DNA of 64,000 nucleotides from Kitasatospora phosalacinea. GTDB taxonomy: Bacteria; Actinomycetota; Actinomycetes; Streptomycetales; Streptomycetaceae. The position numbers were made by a program, and so were the translations under genes. How positions within the stretch are numbered: position 1 is the first letter of the stretch; each line of letters starts with the position of its first letter. A model generated the notes under the pieces. The model was not told the origin of the DNA. It worked only from the letters and a program-made list of their open reading frames with translations, and ran no database searches. The DNA is taken from positions 23,889 through 87,888 of the forward strand of contig NZ_JNYE01000017.1 of the NCBI RefSeq assembly GCF_000717185.1, in the 5' to 3' direction. Shown one piece after another: positions 51,827-60,333 of the stretch.

Positions 51827-52720
51827 TCAGACGTTCCGGTAGCGGCGCAGCGTCAGCGCGTAGCCGCCGGCCGTGAGGGCGAGGAGCACCGCCGTGAACA
51901 CCGCCGTGCCCGCTCCGTCGGGGGCGTGCAGGGCGGAGGGGCTGTCGGCGTCCAGGCCGAAGAGCTGGTTGACCAGGGCCTCCACCAGGGTGGACGGGGA
52001 GATCAGGAACGCCCAGGAGGCCGATTCCTGCGTCGGGTCGAAGCCGCCGTTCAGCGCGTAGGTGATGTTGGCCACCGCGAAGCTGATCATCAGGACGCCC
52101 ATGATCGCGGCCACGCCGAAGCCGCGGCGCGGGGTGGCGGCGGCGATCAGCAGGCCGAGCGCGCTGTACACCAGCGCGTACAGCACCGCCGCGAGCAGGC
52201 CGTACAGCAGGTGCAGCAGGTTCTCGCCGACCGGGAACTTCGCCAGCATCGCACCGGTGAACAGCAGCAGCAGCGGCAGCGCCAGCACGATCATCAGTGC
52301 GCTGAACATCGCCGCGAACTTCGCTGCCACGTAGTCGCCGCGGGTCGCCGGACGGGAGAAGTACAGCGGCACGACGTGGTGCCGCAGGTCCCGGGACATC
52401 AGCACGGGCGCCTGCGCGGCCAGGAAGATCTGCGGCAGCACCGCGAACGCGGCCAGGTAGCCGGGGTAGTCCATCGGCATCTCGTCCAGCTGCGCGAACA
52501 GCGCGATCGCCAGCATCCCCAGCGCGGGCGCCGTCATGCCGCCCAGCAGCAGGAACGGCAGCACCTTGGACTTGCCGGAGCGGCCCAGGCCGAACGCGGC
52601 CCGCAGGCTCTGCACGTACAGCGAGCGGGTCGCGTACCGGCGGCCCAGCCGCGGCCCGGCGTACGGGCGGTAGCCGATGTCGTGGATGACGCCGCCGTGG
52701 GCGTCGGAGCGGGTGGTCAT
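51827..52720 (-). CDS. ABC transporter permease (ABC-2 type), second system
   Basis: A 297-residue permease: hydrophilic N-terminus (MTTRSDAHGGVIHDIGYRPY, then GPRLGRRYATRSLYVQSLRA), then six membrane segments including PFLLLGGMTAPALGMLAIAL and LPLLLLFTGAMLAKFP, with a soluble loop MSRDLRHHVVPLYFSRP. The ATG at 52720 overlaps the stop of the upstream ATPase (52717) by 4 bp, so they are coupled. The N-terminal sequence starting HDIGYRPY is typical of one subgroup of streptomycete ABC-2 permeases. Confidence 0.85.
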   Translation of the reverse strand: MTTRSDAHGGVIHDIGYRPYAGPRLGRRYATRSLYVQSLRAAFGLGRSGKSKVLPFLLLGGMTAPALGMLAIALFAQLDEMPMDYPGYLAAFAVLPQIFLAAQAPVLMSRDLRHHVVPLYFSRPATRGDYVAAKFAAMFSALMIVLALPLLLLFTGAMLAKFPVGENLLHLLYGLLAAVLYALVYSALGLLIAAATPRRGFGVAAIMGVLMISFAVANITYALNGGFDPTQESASWAFLISPSTLVEALVNQLFGLDADSPSALHAPDGAGTAVFTAVLLALTAGGYALTLRRYRNV

Positions 52721-53757
52721 GCCTGCTCGCCTCCTGCGGCCGCGGCCCGGTACGCGTCCGCGCGCCCGGCCTCGTACTCGTGCCCGTCCGCGTCCGCGTG
52801 CGGGTCCGTGTCCCCGTCCTCGTCGGTCCGGGTGCTGAAGATCTCGGCGACCCGGTGGCGGCGCTGCTCCAACCGGACCAGGCCCAGGCCGAGGTCGTCC
52901 ACGGCGTCGCGGACGGTGTCGTACGTGTCGTCGCCGGCGAGCTCCACCAGCAGGATCCGGCTGCCGTCGGTGCGGACGGTCAGGCCCGCCGCGGTCAGCC
53001 GCCCGGTCAGCACCGCGTCGGCGTCGAAGGTCCGGTCCACCGGGTGGTCGGTGACCTCGACGGCCAGCAGCTGGGTGGTGCCGGTGAACGAGGCCGTCGA
53101 GGAGGAGCGCAGCAGCTTGCCGCCGTCGATCACCACCAGGTGGTCGCAGGTCCGCTCCAGCTCGCCCAGCAGGTGGGTGGTGACCAGCACCGAGATGCCG
53201 AAGTCGGCGTGGATGCGGCGGATCAGCCCGAGCATCTCGTCCCGGCCGACCGGGTCGAGGCCGTTGGTCGGCTCGTCCAGCAGCACCAGCTGCGGGTCGT
53301 GGACCAGCGCCTGGGCGAGCTTCACCCGCTGCTTCATGCCGGTCGAGTAGCCGCCCATCGGGCGGTAGCGCTCCTCGTACAGGCCGACGTGGCGGAGCGT
53401 GTCGGCGGTGCGCTCGCGGGCCGCCGAGGCGGGCAGGCCGGACATCCGGGCCATGTGCACCACGAACTCGGTGGCGGACACGTCCGGCGGCAGGCAGTCG
53501 TGCTCCGGCATGTAGCCGACCCGCTCGCGGATCGCCGGGCCCTGGGTGGCGATGTCCAGGCCGAGCACCTGACCGGTGCCCTCGGTGGCCGGGGACAAGC
53601 CGAGGAGGATCTTGATGAGAGTGGACTTTCCCGCACCGTTCGCCCCGACCAGGCCGACCACGCCGGGCTCCACCTCCACGGTGAGCCGGTCCAGCGCGGT
53701 GACCCCGGGGAACCTCTTGGTGAGGCCGTCCGTCTTGATGACTGTGGGCACGGGCAT
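52717..53757 (-). CDS. ABC transporter ATP-binding protein, second system
   Basis: A 346-residue ATPase: Walker A GLVGANGAGKSTLIKILLGL, signature STGMKQRVKLAQALVHDP, Walker B LVLLDEPTNGLDPVGRDE, H-loop VLVTTHLLGE, and a C-terminal extension ending in an acidic/His-rich TDPHADADGHE tail. It is the first gene of the four-gene operon. ATG 53757 (MPVPTVIKTD) is used; the GTG at 53751 lies 7 bases below a minus-strand TACCTT -10 (53759-53764), so a leaderless start at that GTG is an alternative. Confidence 0.92.
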   Translation of the reverse strand: MPVPTVIKTDGLTKRFPGVTALDRLTVEVEPGVVGLVGANGAGKSTLIKILLGLSPATEGTGQVLGLDIATQGPAIRERVGYMPEHDCLPPDVSATEFVVHMARMSGLPASAARERTADTLRHVGLYEERYRPMGGYSTGMKQRVKLAQALVHDPQLVLLDEPTNGLDPVGRDEMLGLIRRIHADFGISVLVTTHLLGELERTCDHLVVIDGGKLLRSSSTASFTGTTQLLAVEVTDHPVDRTFDADAVLTGRLTAAGLTVRTDGSRILLVELAGDDTYDTVRDAVDDLGLGLVRLEQRRHRVAEIFSTRTDEDGDTDPHADADGHEYEAGRADAYRAAAAGGEQA

Positions 53758-53758
53758 C

Positions 53759-53764
53759 AAGGTA
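53759..53764 (-). promoter_or_regulatory. -10 box of the ABC operon
   Basis: TACCTT on the minus strand ends 7 bases before the GTG at 53751 (counting the last T as -7), supporting leaderless translation at that GTG. The -35 region is not recognisable. Confidence 0.4.
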
Positions 53765-53877
53765 GCCGTCCGGCCCCACCTCGCGGAATGCGCTACGGAG
53801 CCCGGGTTTCCTCCCCCCACGGGATGACCGCCCCGGCCCGCCCCCTAGGGGAACGGCGGCGGACCGGGCCGCGGCGC

Positions 53878-54870
53878 TCAGGCCAGCAGGCTGCTCTGCA
53901 GCGCCACCACCTGCCGGAACGCCTGCGCGGGCACGCCGTGCGGGTTGGTCATCTGGACCAGCGCGACCACGTCGCCGCTCTGCAACCAGCACAGGCTCCC
54001 GGTCGGCGCCCCGCCGGAGCGCTCCTCGGACAGCCGCACGTCCGCCTGCCCGGCCGCGATCGGGTACACCCCGTCGTCGTCCAGGCGGGTGGCCCCGATG
54101 TCCTTCGTCCGGTCCATCGTCCGGGCGCCGGCGAAGTAGTCGGCGGCCTCGTCGCCCGACCCGAAGCGGAACAGCCGCAGCTCGGTCCGGGTGCCGTCAG
54201 CGGCCGTCCAGCCCTGCGCGGCCGCGCCCCGGCAGGCGTCCGTGGTCAGCCGCAGGGCGTACGCGTCGTCGGTGGCCAGCATCGCGTCCCGGTCGCACGG
54301 GATCCAGCGGCCCGCCACCGGCGGCAGGCTCGGCGCCGCGGACGCGGACGCGGAGGGGGAGGGGGAAGGGGAAGGGGAGGCCGAGGGGGAGGGGGACGCG
54401 GACGGGGCGGCCGACGGGGTGGTGGCGACCGCGTCCGCCGGGAGGGGCAGCAGCAGCGCCCGCAGGTCCGCCGCGTGCGTCTTCAGCTCGGAGCCGGCCG
54501 GCGCCGACGCGCCCACCGGCAGCGGCGGCAGCGTCAGCTCCGGGAACGCGTACCGGCCGTCGTTCGGCGTGGCCAGGCCCGGGACGTCCGTGCGCTCCGG
54601 CAGGGTCACCAGCACGGTCGCGGCCGTCCCGGTCACCACCGCCAGCAGCAGCGCCCCGCCGACCTGCCAGCGGCGGCGGCGGTCGGCCCGCGAGCGCTCC
54701 GCCCAGGCGCCCGGCTGCCACGGGTCCGGCGCGGCACCCTGGTTGGGATCCCGGGCGGGGTCCTGGGCCGGGTCCTGGGCCGGGTCCGGCACCGGGGTCT
54801 CCTCGACGACCGGTCCGATCTGCTCCGACCCGGCGTCCGGGCCGGACCGGGGGGTGGTGTCGCTGCTCAT
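53878..54870 (-). CDS. Single-pass membrane protein of a four-member paralogue cluster (1)
   Basis: A 330-residue protein: acidic Asp/Pro-rich cytoplasmic N-terminus (VPDPAQDPAQDPARDP), membrane helix (WQVGGALLLAVVTGTAATVLVTL), a short strand ELTLPPLPVG, then DLRALLLPLPADA, a Ser/Pro repeat linker and an extracytoplasmic domain with three cysteines (IPCDRDA, DACRGAA, LCWLQSG). It lies last in a run of four like-built genes. No family is recognised; the extracytoplasmic domain might bind a ligand. Confidence 0.65.
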   Translation of the reverse strand: MSSDTTPRSGPDAGSEQIGPVVEETPVPDPAQDPAQDPARDPNQGAAPDPWQPGAWAERSRADRRRRWQVGGALLLAVVTGTAATVLVTLPERTDVPGLATPNDGRYAFPELTLPPLPVGASAPAGSELKTHAADLRALLLPLPADAVATTPSAAPSASPSPSASPSPSPSPSASASAAPSLPPVAGRWIPCDRDAMLATDDAYALRLTTDACRGAAAQGWTAADGTRTELRLFRFGSGDEAADYFAGARTMDRTKDIGATRLDDDGVYPIAAGQADVRLSEERSGGAPTGSLCWLQSGDVVALVQMTNPHGVPAQAFRQVVALQSSLLA

Positions 54871-55637
54871 CCGGAGGCTCCCAGTCGGTCCAGTTGCTGA
54901 CGGAACAGGTCCACGACCTCGTTCTGGTCGAGGGGCGCCACGCCCGAGACCCGCATCTGCGCCAGCAGGTCGCCCTCGGCGGAGTAGCAGGTCAGGTGGT
55001 CGAGCTGGTCGCCCGCCACCAGCGGCGGCAGCGCGCAGCGCGCACCCGGGTGGCCCGGCACCTCCGGCCCGCGCCGGAACAGGGCGGTGTCGTCGACCAG
55101 CGAACCGAACAGCGCGTTCTGCTCCGACACCGTCTGCCGGTCGAACTGGGTCAGCTTCAGCACCACCATCTGCCGGTCGTCGGTCGGCACCAGGCTGCGC
55201 ACCCCGACGCCGGTGAAGCGCAGGCTGGAGAGCGCGCCCTCCAACCGGTCCCGGTACTGCTCCGGGACCTCGGACAGCAGTTCCTCCTGGGCCCGTGCCA
55301 CGTCCCCGGCACCGAGTTCGTCGTCGTTGCCGAGGCCCTTGTAGTCCGGCCCCAGCCGGTACCCGTCGGGCACCGGCAGCAGCAGGTCGAGCAGGCTGCC
55401 GAAGTGGGTGCCGCCCGCACCGGTGCCCCACGGGGCGGGCCCGCTCGCCGACGGCGCCGGGGCGGGCGCCGCGACCGCCGGACGGTCCGGCCCATCCGCG
55501 TCGTAGTGCACCTTGATGATCAGCTCGCCGACGCCGACGCCGACCAGCGCCGCCGCGAACACCGCCGCCAGCGCCCTCGGCGCCCGCCGCCGCGGCTTCG
55601 CCGGGACGGCCGTCCCGGCGGATTCGATGTCCGTCAC
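54867..55637 (-). CDS. Single-pass membrane protein of a four-member paralogue cluster (2)
   Basis: A 256-residue protein: basic N-terminus (PAKPRRRAPRALAAVF), membrane helix (FAAALVGVGVGELIIKV), an Ala/Pro linker, then GSLLDLLLPVPDGYRLGPD and a domain with two cysteines (ARCALPPL and LTCYSAEG). The stop overlaps the next gene's start region by 4 bp. The GTG at 55637 overlaps the stop of the upstream paralogue (GTGA), so the run is coupled. Confidence 0.65.
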   Translation of the reverse strand: MTDIESAGTAVPAKPRRRAPRALAAVFAAALVGVGVGELIIKVHYDADGPDRPAVAAPAPAPSASGPAPWGTGAGGTHFGSLLDLLLPVPDGYRLGPDYKGLGNDDELGAGDVARAQEELLSEVPEQYRDRLEGALSSLRFTGVGVRSLVPTDDRQMVVLKLTQFDRQTVSEQNALFGSLVDDTALFRRGPEVPGHPGARCALPPLVAGDQLDHLTCYSAEGDLLAQMRVSGVAPLDQNEVVDLFRQQLDRLGASG

Positions 55638-56533
55638 GCGAGCTTCTCCCACTGGCGCCTGGCGATGTCCTCCAGTTGCGCCCGGTCCACCGGGGCCTTG
55701 GCGTAGAGCGCGACGGTCATCACCACGTTGCCCTTACGGGCCAGCGCCTCGCCGTAGTAGTAGGTGTCGGTGCTGCGCGCGTAGTGCAGGGGCTGCTTGC
55801 CGATCACCAGGTAGCTGTCGGGGTTGCCCGGGATCGCCGAGACGTCCGAGTCGACGGTCGAGCGCGGGACCGCACCGGTGATCGCCTTCAGCGTCGCCTC
55901 CGGCGCGTACTGCACCAGCGTGACCTGGTACAGGTCGTCGCCCGACTTCCAGGAGACCGAGGCGGCCCGGCGGAAGCCCTCCGACAGCATCGAGGTGAAC
56001 TCGCGCGCGCTGTCGCCGTAGTTCTCCGCCAGGTCGGCCGGGGACAGCCAGCCGTCGCCGTCACCGTCGGTGCGGTCCTCGCTGCCCGCCGGACGCTCGA
56101 TCAGCAGCGCGCGCAGGTCTCCGTCGATGTCCGGCGGCTGCGGCCCGGCCGCGGCCAGCGCCTTCGCGTCCACCCGCTCGGCCGGGTAGGACAGCTTCGG
56201 CGCGGCGATCTCCGGCAGCGGCGTCGGCGGCCGGGACGCCTGGATCGCGTACCCGACCCCGGCCCCGACCACCGGACCGGCCAGCACCGCCGCCAGGAAC
56301 AGCGTCCCCACCTTGAACCGCGGCTTCTTCCGGACGGGTTCGGCACCGGCCTCGATCACCTCGGCCGCACCGAAGGGGTTCGCGGGCGGCGTGGTGGCGG
56401 ACGGCCGGGCGAAGGGGTTCGCGGGCGGCGGCGGGACGGGCGGTGGTGCGGACGGCCGGGCGAAGGGGTTCGCGGGCGGCGGCGCGGCGGCGGCCGTCCC
56501 GGGCTCCGCCGCGTCCGCGGGTTCGGTGCTCAA
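55634..56533 (-). CDS. Single-pass membrane protein of a four-member paralogue cluster (3)
   Basis: A 299-residue protein: Pro-rich N-terminus with three NPFARPS-like repeats, membrane helix (TLFLAAVLAGPVVGAGVGYAIQ), then DLRALLIERPAGSEDRTDGDGDGW, with a DxDGDGD stretch resembling a calcium loop, and a soluble domain (ASVSWKSGDDLYQVTLVQY). Start TTG 56533 has AGGAGCC nearby. Gene order and design match its neighbours. Confidence 0.65.
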   Translation of the reverse strand: MSTEPADAAEPGTAAAAPPPANPFARPSAPPPVPPPPANPFARPSATTPPANPFGAAEVIEAGAEPVRKKPRFKVGTLFLAAVLAGPVVGAGVGYAIQASRPPTPLPEIAAPKLSYPAERVDAKALAAAGPQPPDIDGDLRALLIERPAGSEDRTDGDGDGWLSPADLAENYGDSAREFTSMLSEGFRRAASVSWKSGDDLYQVTLVQYAPEATLKAITGAVPRSTVDSDVSAIPGNPDSYLVIGKQPLHYARSTDTYYYGEALARKGNVVMTVALYAKAPVDRAQLEDIARRQWEKLA

Positions 56534-56567
56534 CTCTGGCTCCTGGGAAGGTGGTTCGGATCGGCCG

Positions 56568-57413
56568 TCAGCCGTTGGCGAGGCGGTCGCGGGCGCGCTT
56601 CATCGCATCGGCGAGCAGCGCCCGGTCGGGGTCTCCCTGCACGTCGACGGTGACCTCGTAGACCACGTCGCCGACCACGCCGATGCCGATCAACTCACCG
56701 GTGTACGCCTGCTGTTCGGGCTTGAAGACGTAGCCTTTGGCGTTCGGCACCCCGTCGATGTCGAACGGCTCCCGGTCGTAGCTGCTGTGGTCGGCGAAGC
56801 CCTGGGCCCGGTCGGTGCGCTTGAAGCGCTTGAGGTCGACCCGCACCTCGGTCTTCCCGTCCCGGGTGCGGTAGGTGCGGGTGGCCGCGTCCTTGAAGTC
56901 CCAGGAGTCGAGGACCTCCGCGATGTCGACGTCCTTGCCGTACCCGGCCTGGATGTCGTCCGTGCTCATCATCGCGCCGTCCGGGGAGCCGTACGGGTCC
57001 GCGTCGTCGGGCACCGGCAGCAGGAAGTAGCGCAGGTCGCCGCTGTGCTTGCCGCCCGAGACGCTGCCCTTCAGGGTGCTGGCCGGACGCGGGGCCACGG
57101 TCGGCGACGGCGTGGGGCTCGGGGTGCGCACGGGCGTGGGCGACGGGCTCGGGGAGGCCGACGGGGACGCGGCAGCGCTCGTGACCGCGCCCGACGGGGC
57201 CGCCGCGACGGCCCGCCCCGGGTGGTCCGGCCTGCCCACCGCGACGGTGACGGCCGCGCTGGCCGCGGTCACCGCCAGCAGCCCGGCCACCGACAGCGCC
57301 ACCCCGACCGCCCGGGGCAGCCGGCGCGGGGCGTCCGGCGCGGGCCCGGGCTCGGTCGCGGGCTCGGTCGCGGGGCCGGCTGCCGGATCAGGGGACGGTT
57401 CGGGAACGGACAA
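56568..57413 (-). CDS. Single-pass membrane protein of a four-member paralogue cluster (4)
   Basis: A 281-residue protein: membrane helix (VALSVAGLLAVTAASAAVTVAV), a Ser/Pro/Thr linker with SPSASPSPSPTPV, then GDLRYFLLPVPDDADPYGSPDG and a soluble domain without cysteines (DVDIAEVLDSWDFKDAATRTY). I chose TTG 57413 because GGGGGGAG stands before it; GTG 57434 is the longer alternative. This is the first gene of the run, preceded by a good promoter. Confidence 0.65.
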   Translation of the reverse strand: MSVPEPSPDPAAGPATEPATEPGPAPDAPRRLPRAVGVALSVAGLLAVTAASAAVTVAVGRPDHPGRAVAAAPSGAVTSAAASPSASPSPSPTPVRTPSPTPSPTVAPRPASTLKGSVSGGKHSGDLRYFLLPVPDDADPYGSPDGAMMSTDDIQAGYGKDVDIAEVLDSWDFKDAATRTYRTRDGKTEVRVDLKRFKRTDRAQGFADHSSYDREPFDIDGVPNAKGYVFKPEQQAYTGELIGIGVVGDVVYEVTVDVQGDPDRALLADAMKRARDRLANG

Positions 57414-57505
57414 GGGTCTCCCCCCAGGGTTCACATGGCTGCCCGCGCAGCGGTACGAGCCGTCCCCCCGGCCGGCTCGAACGCGGTCGTCAACACGCGG
57501 TGCAC

Positions 57506-57534
57506 GAATTATGTGAGACCTGTACTCCCGTCAA
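57506..57534 (-). promoter_or_regulatory. Promoter of the four-gene cluster
   Basis: On the minus strand TTGACG (57529-57534) and TAATTC (57506-57511) are separated by 17 bases, close to the vegetative consensus. Transcription would start near 57499, 86 bases before the first start codon. Confidence 0.6.
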
Positions 57535-57610
57535 CAACAAGGCTCCGGGCCCCAACCGACGCAATGACGGCCAATCGGACAACCCGTGACTGAACCGCAA
57601 CCAGCAGCGG

Positions 57611-58927
57611 TCAGCTGCCCTCCGGCCGCTCGTCCACGGGCGGCGCGGGCGGCGCAGGCTGCACGGGCTGCACGGGCGGCGCGGGCTGCACGGGAGCGGC
57701 CTGCGCGGGGACCGGCGCCGGCTGCGGGTAGCCGTAGGACTCGGCGAGCTGGATGCCCGCGGCCTCGGCCAGCGCGATGTCCAGGCGCTCGTTGCGGATC
57801 CGGCGGTCGATGTAGAGCACGCCGTTGGCCAGCGGGACCAGCGGGCCGGTCGCCACCGAGGTGAACAGGCCGATGCCCATGCCGAGCAGCAGCACCAGGG
57901 TCATCGTGCCGTGGGTGAGCTGCCCGTCCAGGACCGTCCCCGCGTAGTCGGTCGTGTCGACCGGCAGGGCCACCGCCATGACGATCCGGAGCGGGGAGCT
58001 GATGATGCCGGCCGCGAACCCGCCGACGATCGAGATCAGCGCGGTGAGGCCCAGGGAGCGCCACCAGTTGCCCTTGTTGAGCTGCCAGGCCCGGCGGATC
58101 GCGGTCTTCGGGCCGCTCTCCTCCAGCACCACCACCGGCACCTGCGGGGCCAGCCGGACCGTCACGTACACGGCGCCGACCACGAGCGCCCCGAACAGCA
58201 GGACCATCGCCAGGGCCGCCAGGCCCCCGTCCACCAGGTCGAGCAGGAGCACCGCGACCAGCACCAGCAGGTACGCCAGCAGCACCCCGCCGAACAGCAG
58301 ACCCGTCACGGCGGTGGTGGTCCGGAGCCGGGGGCGGGCCTCCCGCCAGGCCTGACCGGCCGTCAGCTTGCGCCCGAGGGTGGCCGCCCGCAGCACCACC
58401 GTGGCCAGCGGGCCGGCGATCACGTACTGCACCATGACCGCCAGCAGGTACATGCCGCCGATGACCAGGGCCGGGCGGACCACGTCCCACAGCTGCGCGC
58501 CGGTGGCGTCCGCGGGGTCCGCGGGGAACGCCTCCAGCGCGTCCGCGAAGGGACCGGAGAGCAGGACGCACACCGTCAGCATCGGCACCGCGAGGATCCC
58601 GGCGACCACCACCAGCGGCAGGTAGAGCGCGCTGGTGTAGCGGCGCACGGTGTCGAAGACGGAGCTGAACATCTCGCCGAACCCGAGCGGGCGCAGCGGC
58701 AGCACACCGGGCTTCGGCGCGACCGGCGCGACACCCCACGGCCCCTGGCCCCAGCCACCGCCGGTGTTCCACCCCGGCTGCCCGTACGCCGGCCCGTACC
58801 CCGGCCAGTGGCCCGGCCCGCCGCCCGGCGCGCCGTACGGCCCCTGGGCCCCCGGTCCGTACGGCTGCCCTCCGTGCTGCTGCCCGTCGTGCTGCTGCTG
58901 ACCCGGACCGCCGCCGTCCCCGCTCAT
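57611..58927 (-). CDS. Multi-pass membrane protein with Gly/Pro/Gln-rich N-terminus
   Basis: A 438-residue protein. The first 75 residues are Gly/Pro/Gln/Tyr-rich (GGGPGQQQHDGQQHGGQPYG). About six helices follow, among them LYLPLVVVAGILAVPMLTVCVLL, GLLFGGVLLAYLLVLVAVLLLDLV and LGLTALISIVGGFAAGIIS, with LRPLGFGEMFSSVFDTVRRY leading in. The pattern matches the glycerophosphoryl-diester-phosphodiesterase membrane-domain/DUF7847 group, function unknown. The end is Pro-rich. ATG 58927 follows GGAGGGG. Confidence 0.75.
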   Translation of the reverse strand: MSGDGGGPGQQQHDGQQHGGQPYGPGAQGPYGAPGGGPGHWPGYGPAYGQPGWNTGGGWGQGPWGVAPVAPKPGVLPLRPLGFGEMFSSVFDTVRRYTSALYLPLVVVAGILAVPMLTVCVLLSGPFADALEAFPADPADATGAQLWDVVRPALVIGGMYLLAVMVQYVIAGPLATVVLRAATLGRKLTAGQAWREARPRLRTTTAVTGLLFGGVLLAYLLVLVAVLLLDLVDGGLAALAMVLLFGALVVGAVYVTVRLAPQVPVVVLEESGPKTAIRRAWQLNKGNWWRSLGLTALISIVGGFAAGIISSPLRIVMAVALPVDTTDYAGTVLDGQLTHGTMTLVLLLGMGIGLFTSVATGPLVPLANGVLYIDRRIRNERLDIALAEAAGIQLAESYGYPQPAPVPAQAAPVQPAPPVQPVQPAPPAPPVDERPEGS

Positions 58928-59179
58928 CCGCACCCCTCCATGAGGCCGTCGGGCCCGACGTTCGGGCTCCGGGTCCGAGCCTAGGGCCCGGTTCGGACCC
59001 TCACGGAGGCACCCCTGGCCCGGCTCCCGGCCCCACCACCGGCCCCGCCGGATTCCGAGGAGCTCGCCCATGAGCACCGCCGAGGTCTTCCGCAGCGCCC
59101 TCGCCCACGGCACCGCCCCCTGCCCCCGCGCCGGGCAGCCGGGCCGTCCCGGCACGCCTACCACCCGCCCAAGGGCGGC

Positions 59180-59404
59180 TTGCCGGGCTTGGGCGGCGCC
59201 AATCGGGTTCCGCCGAAGGCACCGGTGCAGGGAGGTGGCGGCCTGCGGCCTCGCTGGGAGCACGGGAAGCACATCTACGAGTGGGACTCGCAGCACGGTG
59301 AGATCGAGAAGTACAACAAGCAGGGCCAGCACCGCGGTGCTTACGATCCCGTCTCCGGGCAGCAACTCAAGGGCCCCGATCCAGGGCGGAAATGCGTGAA
59401 ATGA
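59180..59404 (+). pseudogene. Colicin E3/pyocin S6-type rRNase domain, orphan C-terminal cassette
   Basis: The 74-codon frame reads GGLRPRWEHGKHIYEWDSQ, HGEIEKYNKQGQHRGAYDP and SGQQLKGPDPGRK, the pattern of the E3-type ribonuclease (W-D-x-x-H-G-x-x-E, then H-x-G-x-Y-D). Asp, His and Glu of the catalytic set appear in WDSQHGEIE. Relatives are the C-terminal toxin ends of large polymorphic toxins; here no such carrier is in frame. An ATG at 59070 (MSTAEVFRSALAHG) with GAGGAG is in another frame, so a frameshift or fusion may have linked them. It may be inactive or silent. Its stop overlaps the next gene. Confidence 0.7.
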
Positions 59405-59637
59405 TCTGGGTGGTACTCGGTTTCGACCGAAACAGCGCCTCCATGGTTGTGGAATGGGAGCTGCCCGCGAGCTTCACCGAGGACGACGCGGCACAGCTGA
59501 TCGGGCCGCACCCCGACCTGGTCGGGTCGTCCTTCCCACTCTCGGAGAGCCAGCTCGCAGCGGTCACCCCGCTCCTGGAGGGCAAGCCGGACGGCGATCG
59601 GATCGCCTATTTCCTCGAAGTGCAGGACGGTTCCTGA
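59392..59637 (+). CDS. Likely immunity protein for the E3-type toxin domain
   Basis: An 81-residue acidic protein (MIWVVLGFDRNSASMVVEWE, then LPASFTEDDAAQLIGPH, SESQLAAVTPLLEG and AYFLEVQDGS). It starts inside the toxin frame (ATG 59392 or 59401) and ends 230 bp later, the usual toxin-immunity layout, and acidity suits binding of a basic nuclease. I recall an uncharacterised family (DUF7683) in this position beside E3-type toxins but could not verify it. There is no strong ribosome site. Confidence 0.55.
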   Translation: MREMIWVVLGFDRNSASMVVEWELPASFTEDDAAQLIGPHPDLVGSSFPLSESQLAAVTPLLEGKPDGDRIAYFLEVQDGS

Positions 59638-59660
59638 GAAGTCCACTGATGCCTGTTGGC

Positions 59661-59922
59661 GCAGGGTCGCCGATGCGGTCCTCCCCCTCCGCCGGTGGAG
59701 CGAGGGGCAGCAGGTGTGGCGGCGGGCCTAGCAACTCGGCTTCAACCCGGCCTGCACGTACGACCACCTGAACCGGCGGAGCTTCCGGGACGAGCCCTGG
59801 TTCGGGTTGCTGCCGACGCTGGCCGTGGCGGCCACGGCGACCGAGCGCATCCGGCTGGAAACGCTGGTGACCTCGGTCAAGCCCCGTTCACCCAGCACGG
59901 CCTGACCTGCAAGGACGCAGCA
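59661..59922 (+). pseudogene. LLM oxidoreductase 5' fragment, copy A
   Basis: In three frames this DNA reads like the N-terminus of a luciferase-like (LLM) flavin oxidoreductase: VLPLRRWSEGQQVWRRA, then a TAG stop where copies B and C have GAG, ACTYDHLNRRSFRDEPWFG and TATERIRLETLVTS. It starts with a CAGGGT box (a weakened -10 of copy B) and ends with tgacctgcaaggacgca, as copy B does. It is decayed and cannot encode an enzyme. The vapC1 stop is 19 bp further on. Confidence 0.8.
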
Positions 59923-59940
59923 GGTCGTCGAGTGGGACGC

Positions 59941-60333
59941 TCAGATCGGCTCGACCGCCACCCGCGGGTGGCAGAGTCGGCGGAGATCGTCGGTGTCGCT
60001 CGTGACCACGGTGACGTCGCCGCGTTCGAGGTGGGCCGTGGCCGCGAGCATCGCGTCGATGGCGTACTTGTGACCGTGCAACCCTTCGGTCGCGAGCAGC
60101 TTGCTCGCGGTGCGTGCGATCTCCTCCGTGACGGGGCGCACCTTGGCCAGCGAGACTGCGTGGTCGAACGCGGCTTGCGGCACTTTCGGGTCACGGGCCT
60201 CCACCAGGGTCGCCGCGCTGGTGACGACCAGGAGGTCGAGGTTGCGGGCGACGTCCAGCCAGACCGTCATGTCCCGGTGGCGGCGGGAGAGCTTGGAGAG
60301 CGCTTCACTGTCGAGGACGAGCGTTCCGCTCAC
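59941..60333 (-). CDS. vapC: PIN-domain toxin VapC, module 1
   Basis: A 130-residue PIN nuclease: LVLDSEALSKL (first Asp), TLVEARDPK (Glu), HGHKYAIDAMLAA (Asp) and VTSDTDDLRRLC (Asp) give the four-acid Mg site. VapC toxins cut tRNA or rRNA when released. The start at 60333 (GTG) overlaps the vapB stop by 4 bp (GTGA). It resembles the second VapC at about the HGHKYAID level. The stop is 19 bp from LLM copy A. Confidence 0.9.
   Translation of the reverse strand: MSGTLVLDSEALSKLSRRHRDMTVWLDVARNLDLLVVTSAATLVEARDPKVPQAAFDHAVSLAKVRPVTEEIARTASKLLATEGLHGHKYAIDAMLAATAHLERGDVTVVTSDTDDLRRLCHPRVAVEPI

Noticed and set aside
53334..53636. 100-codon minus-strand frame inside the ABC ATPase gene
   Set aside because: Shadow of the ATPase, Ser/Pro/Arg-rich and without support.
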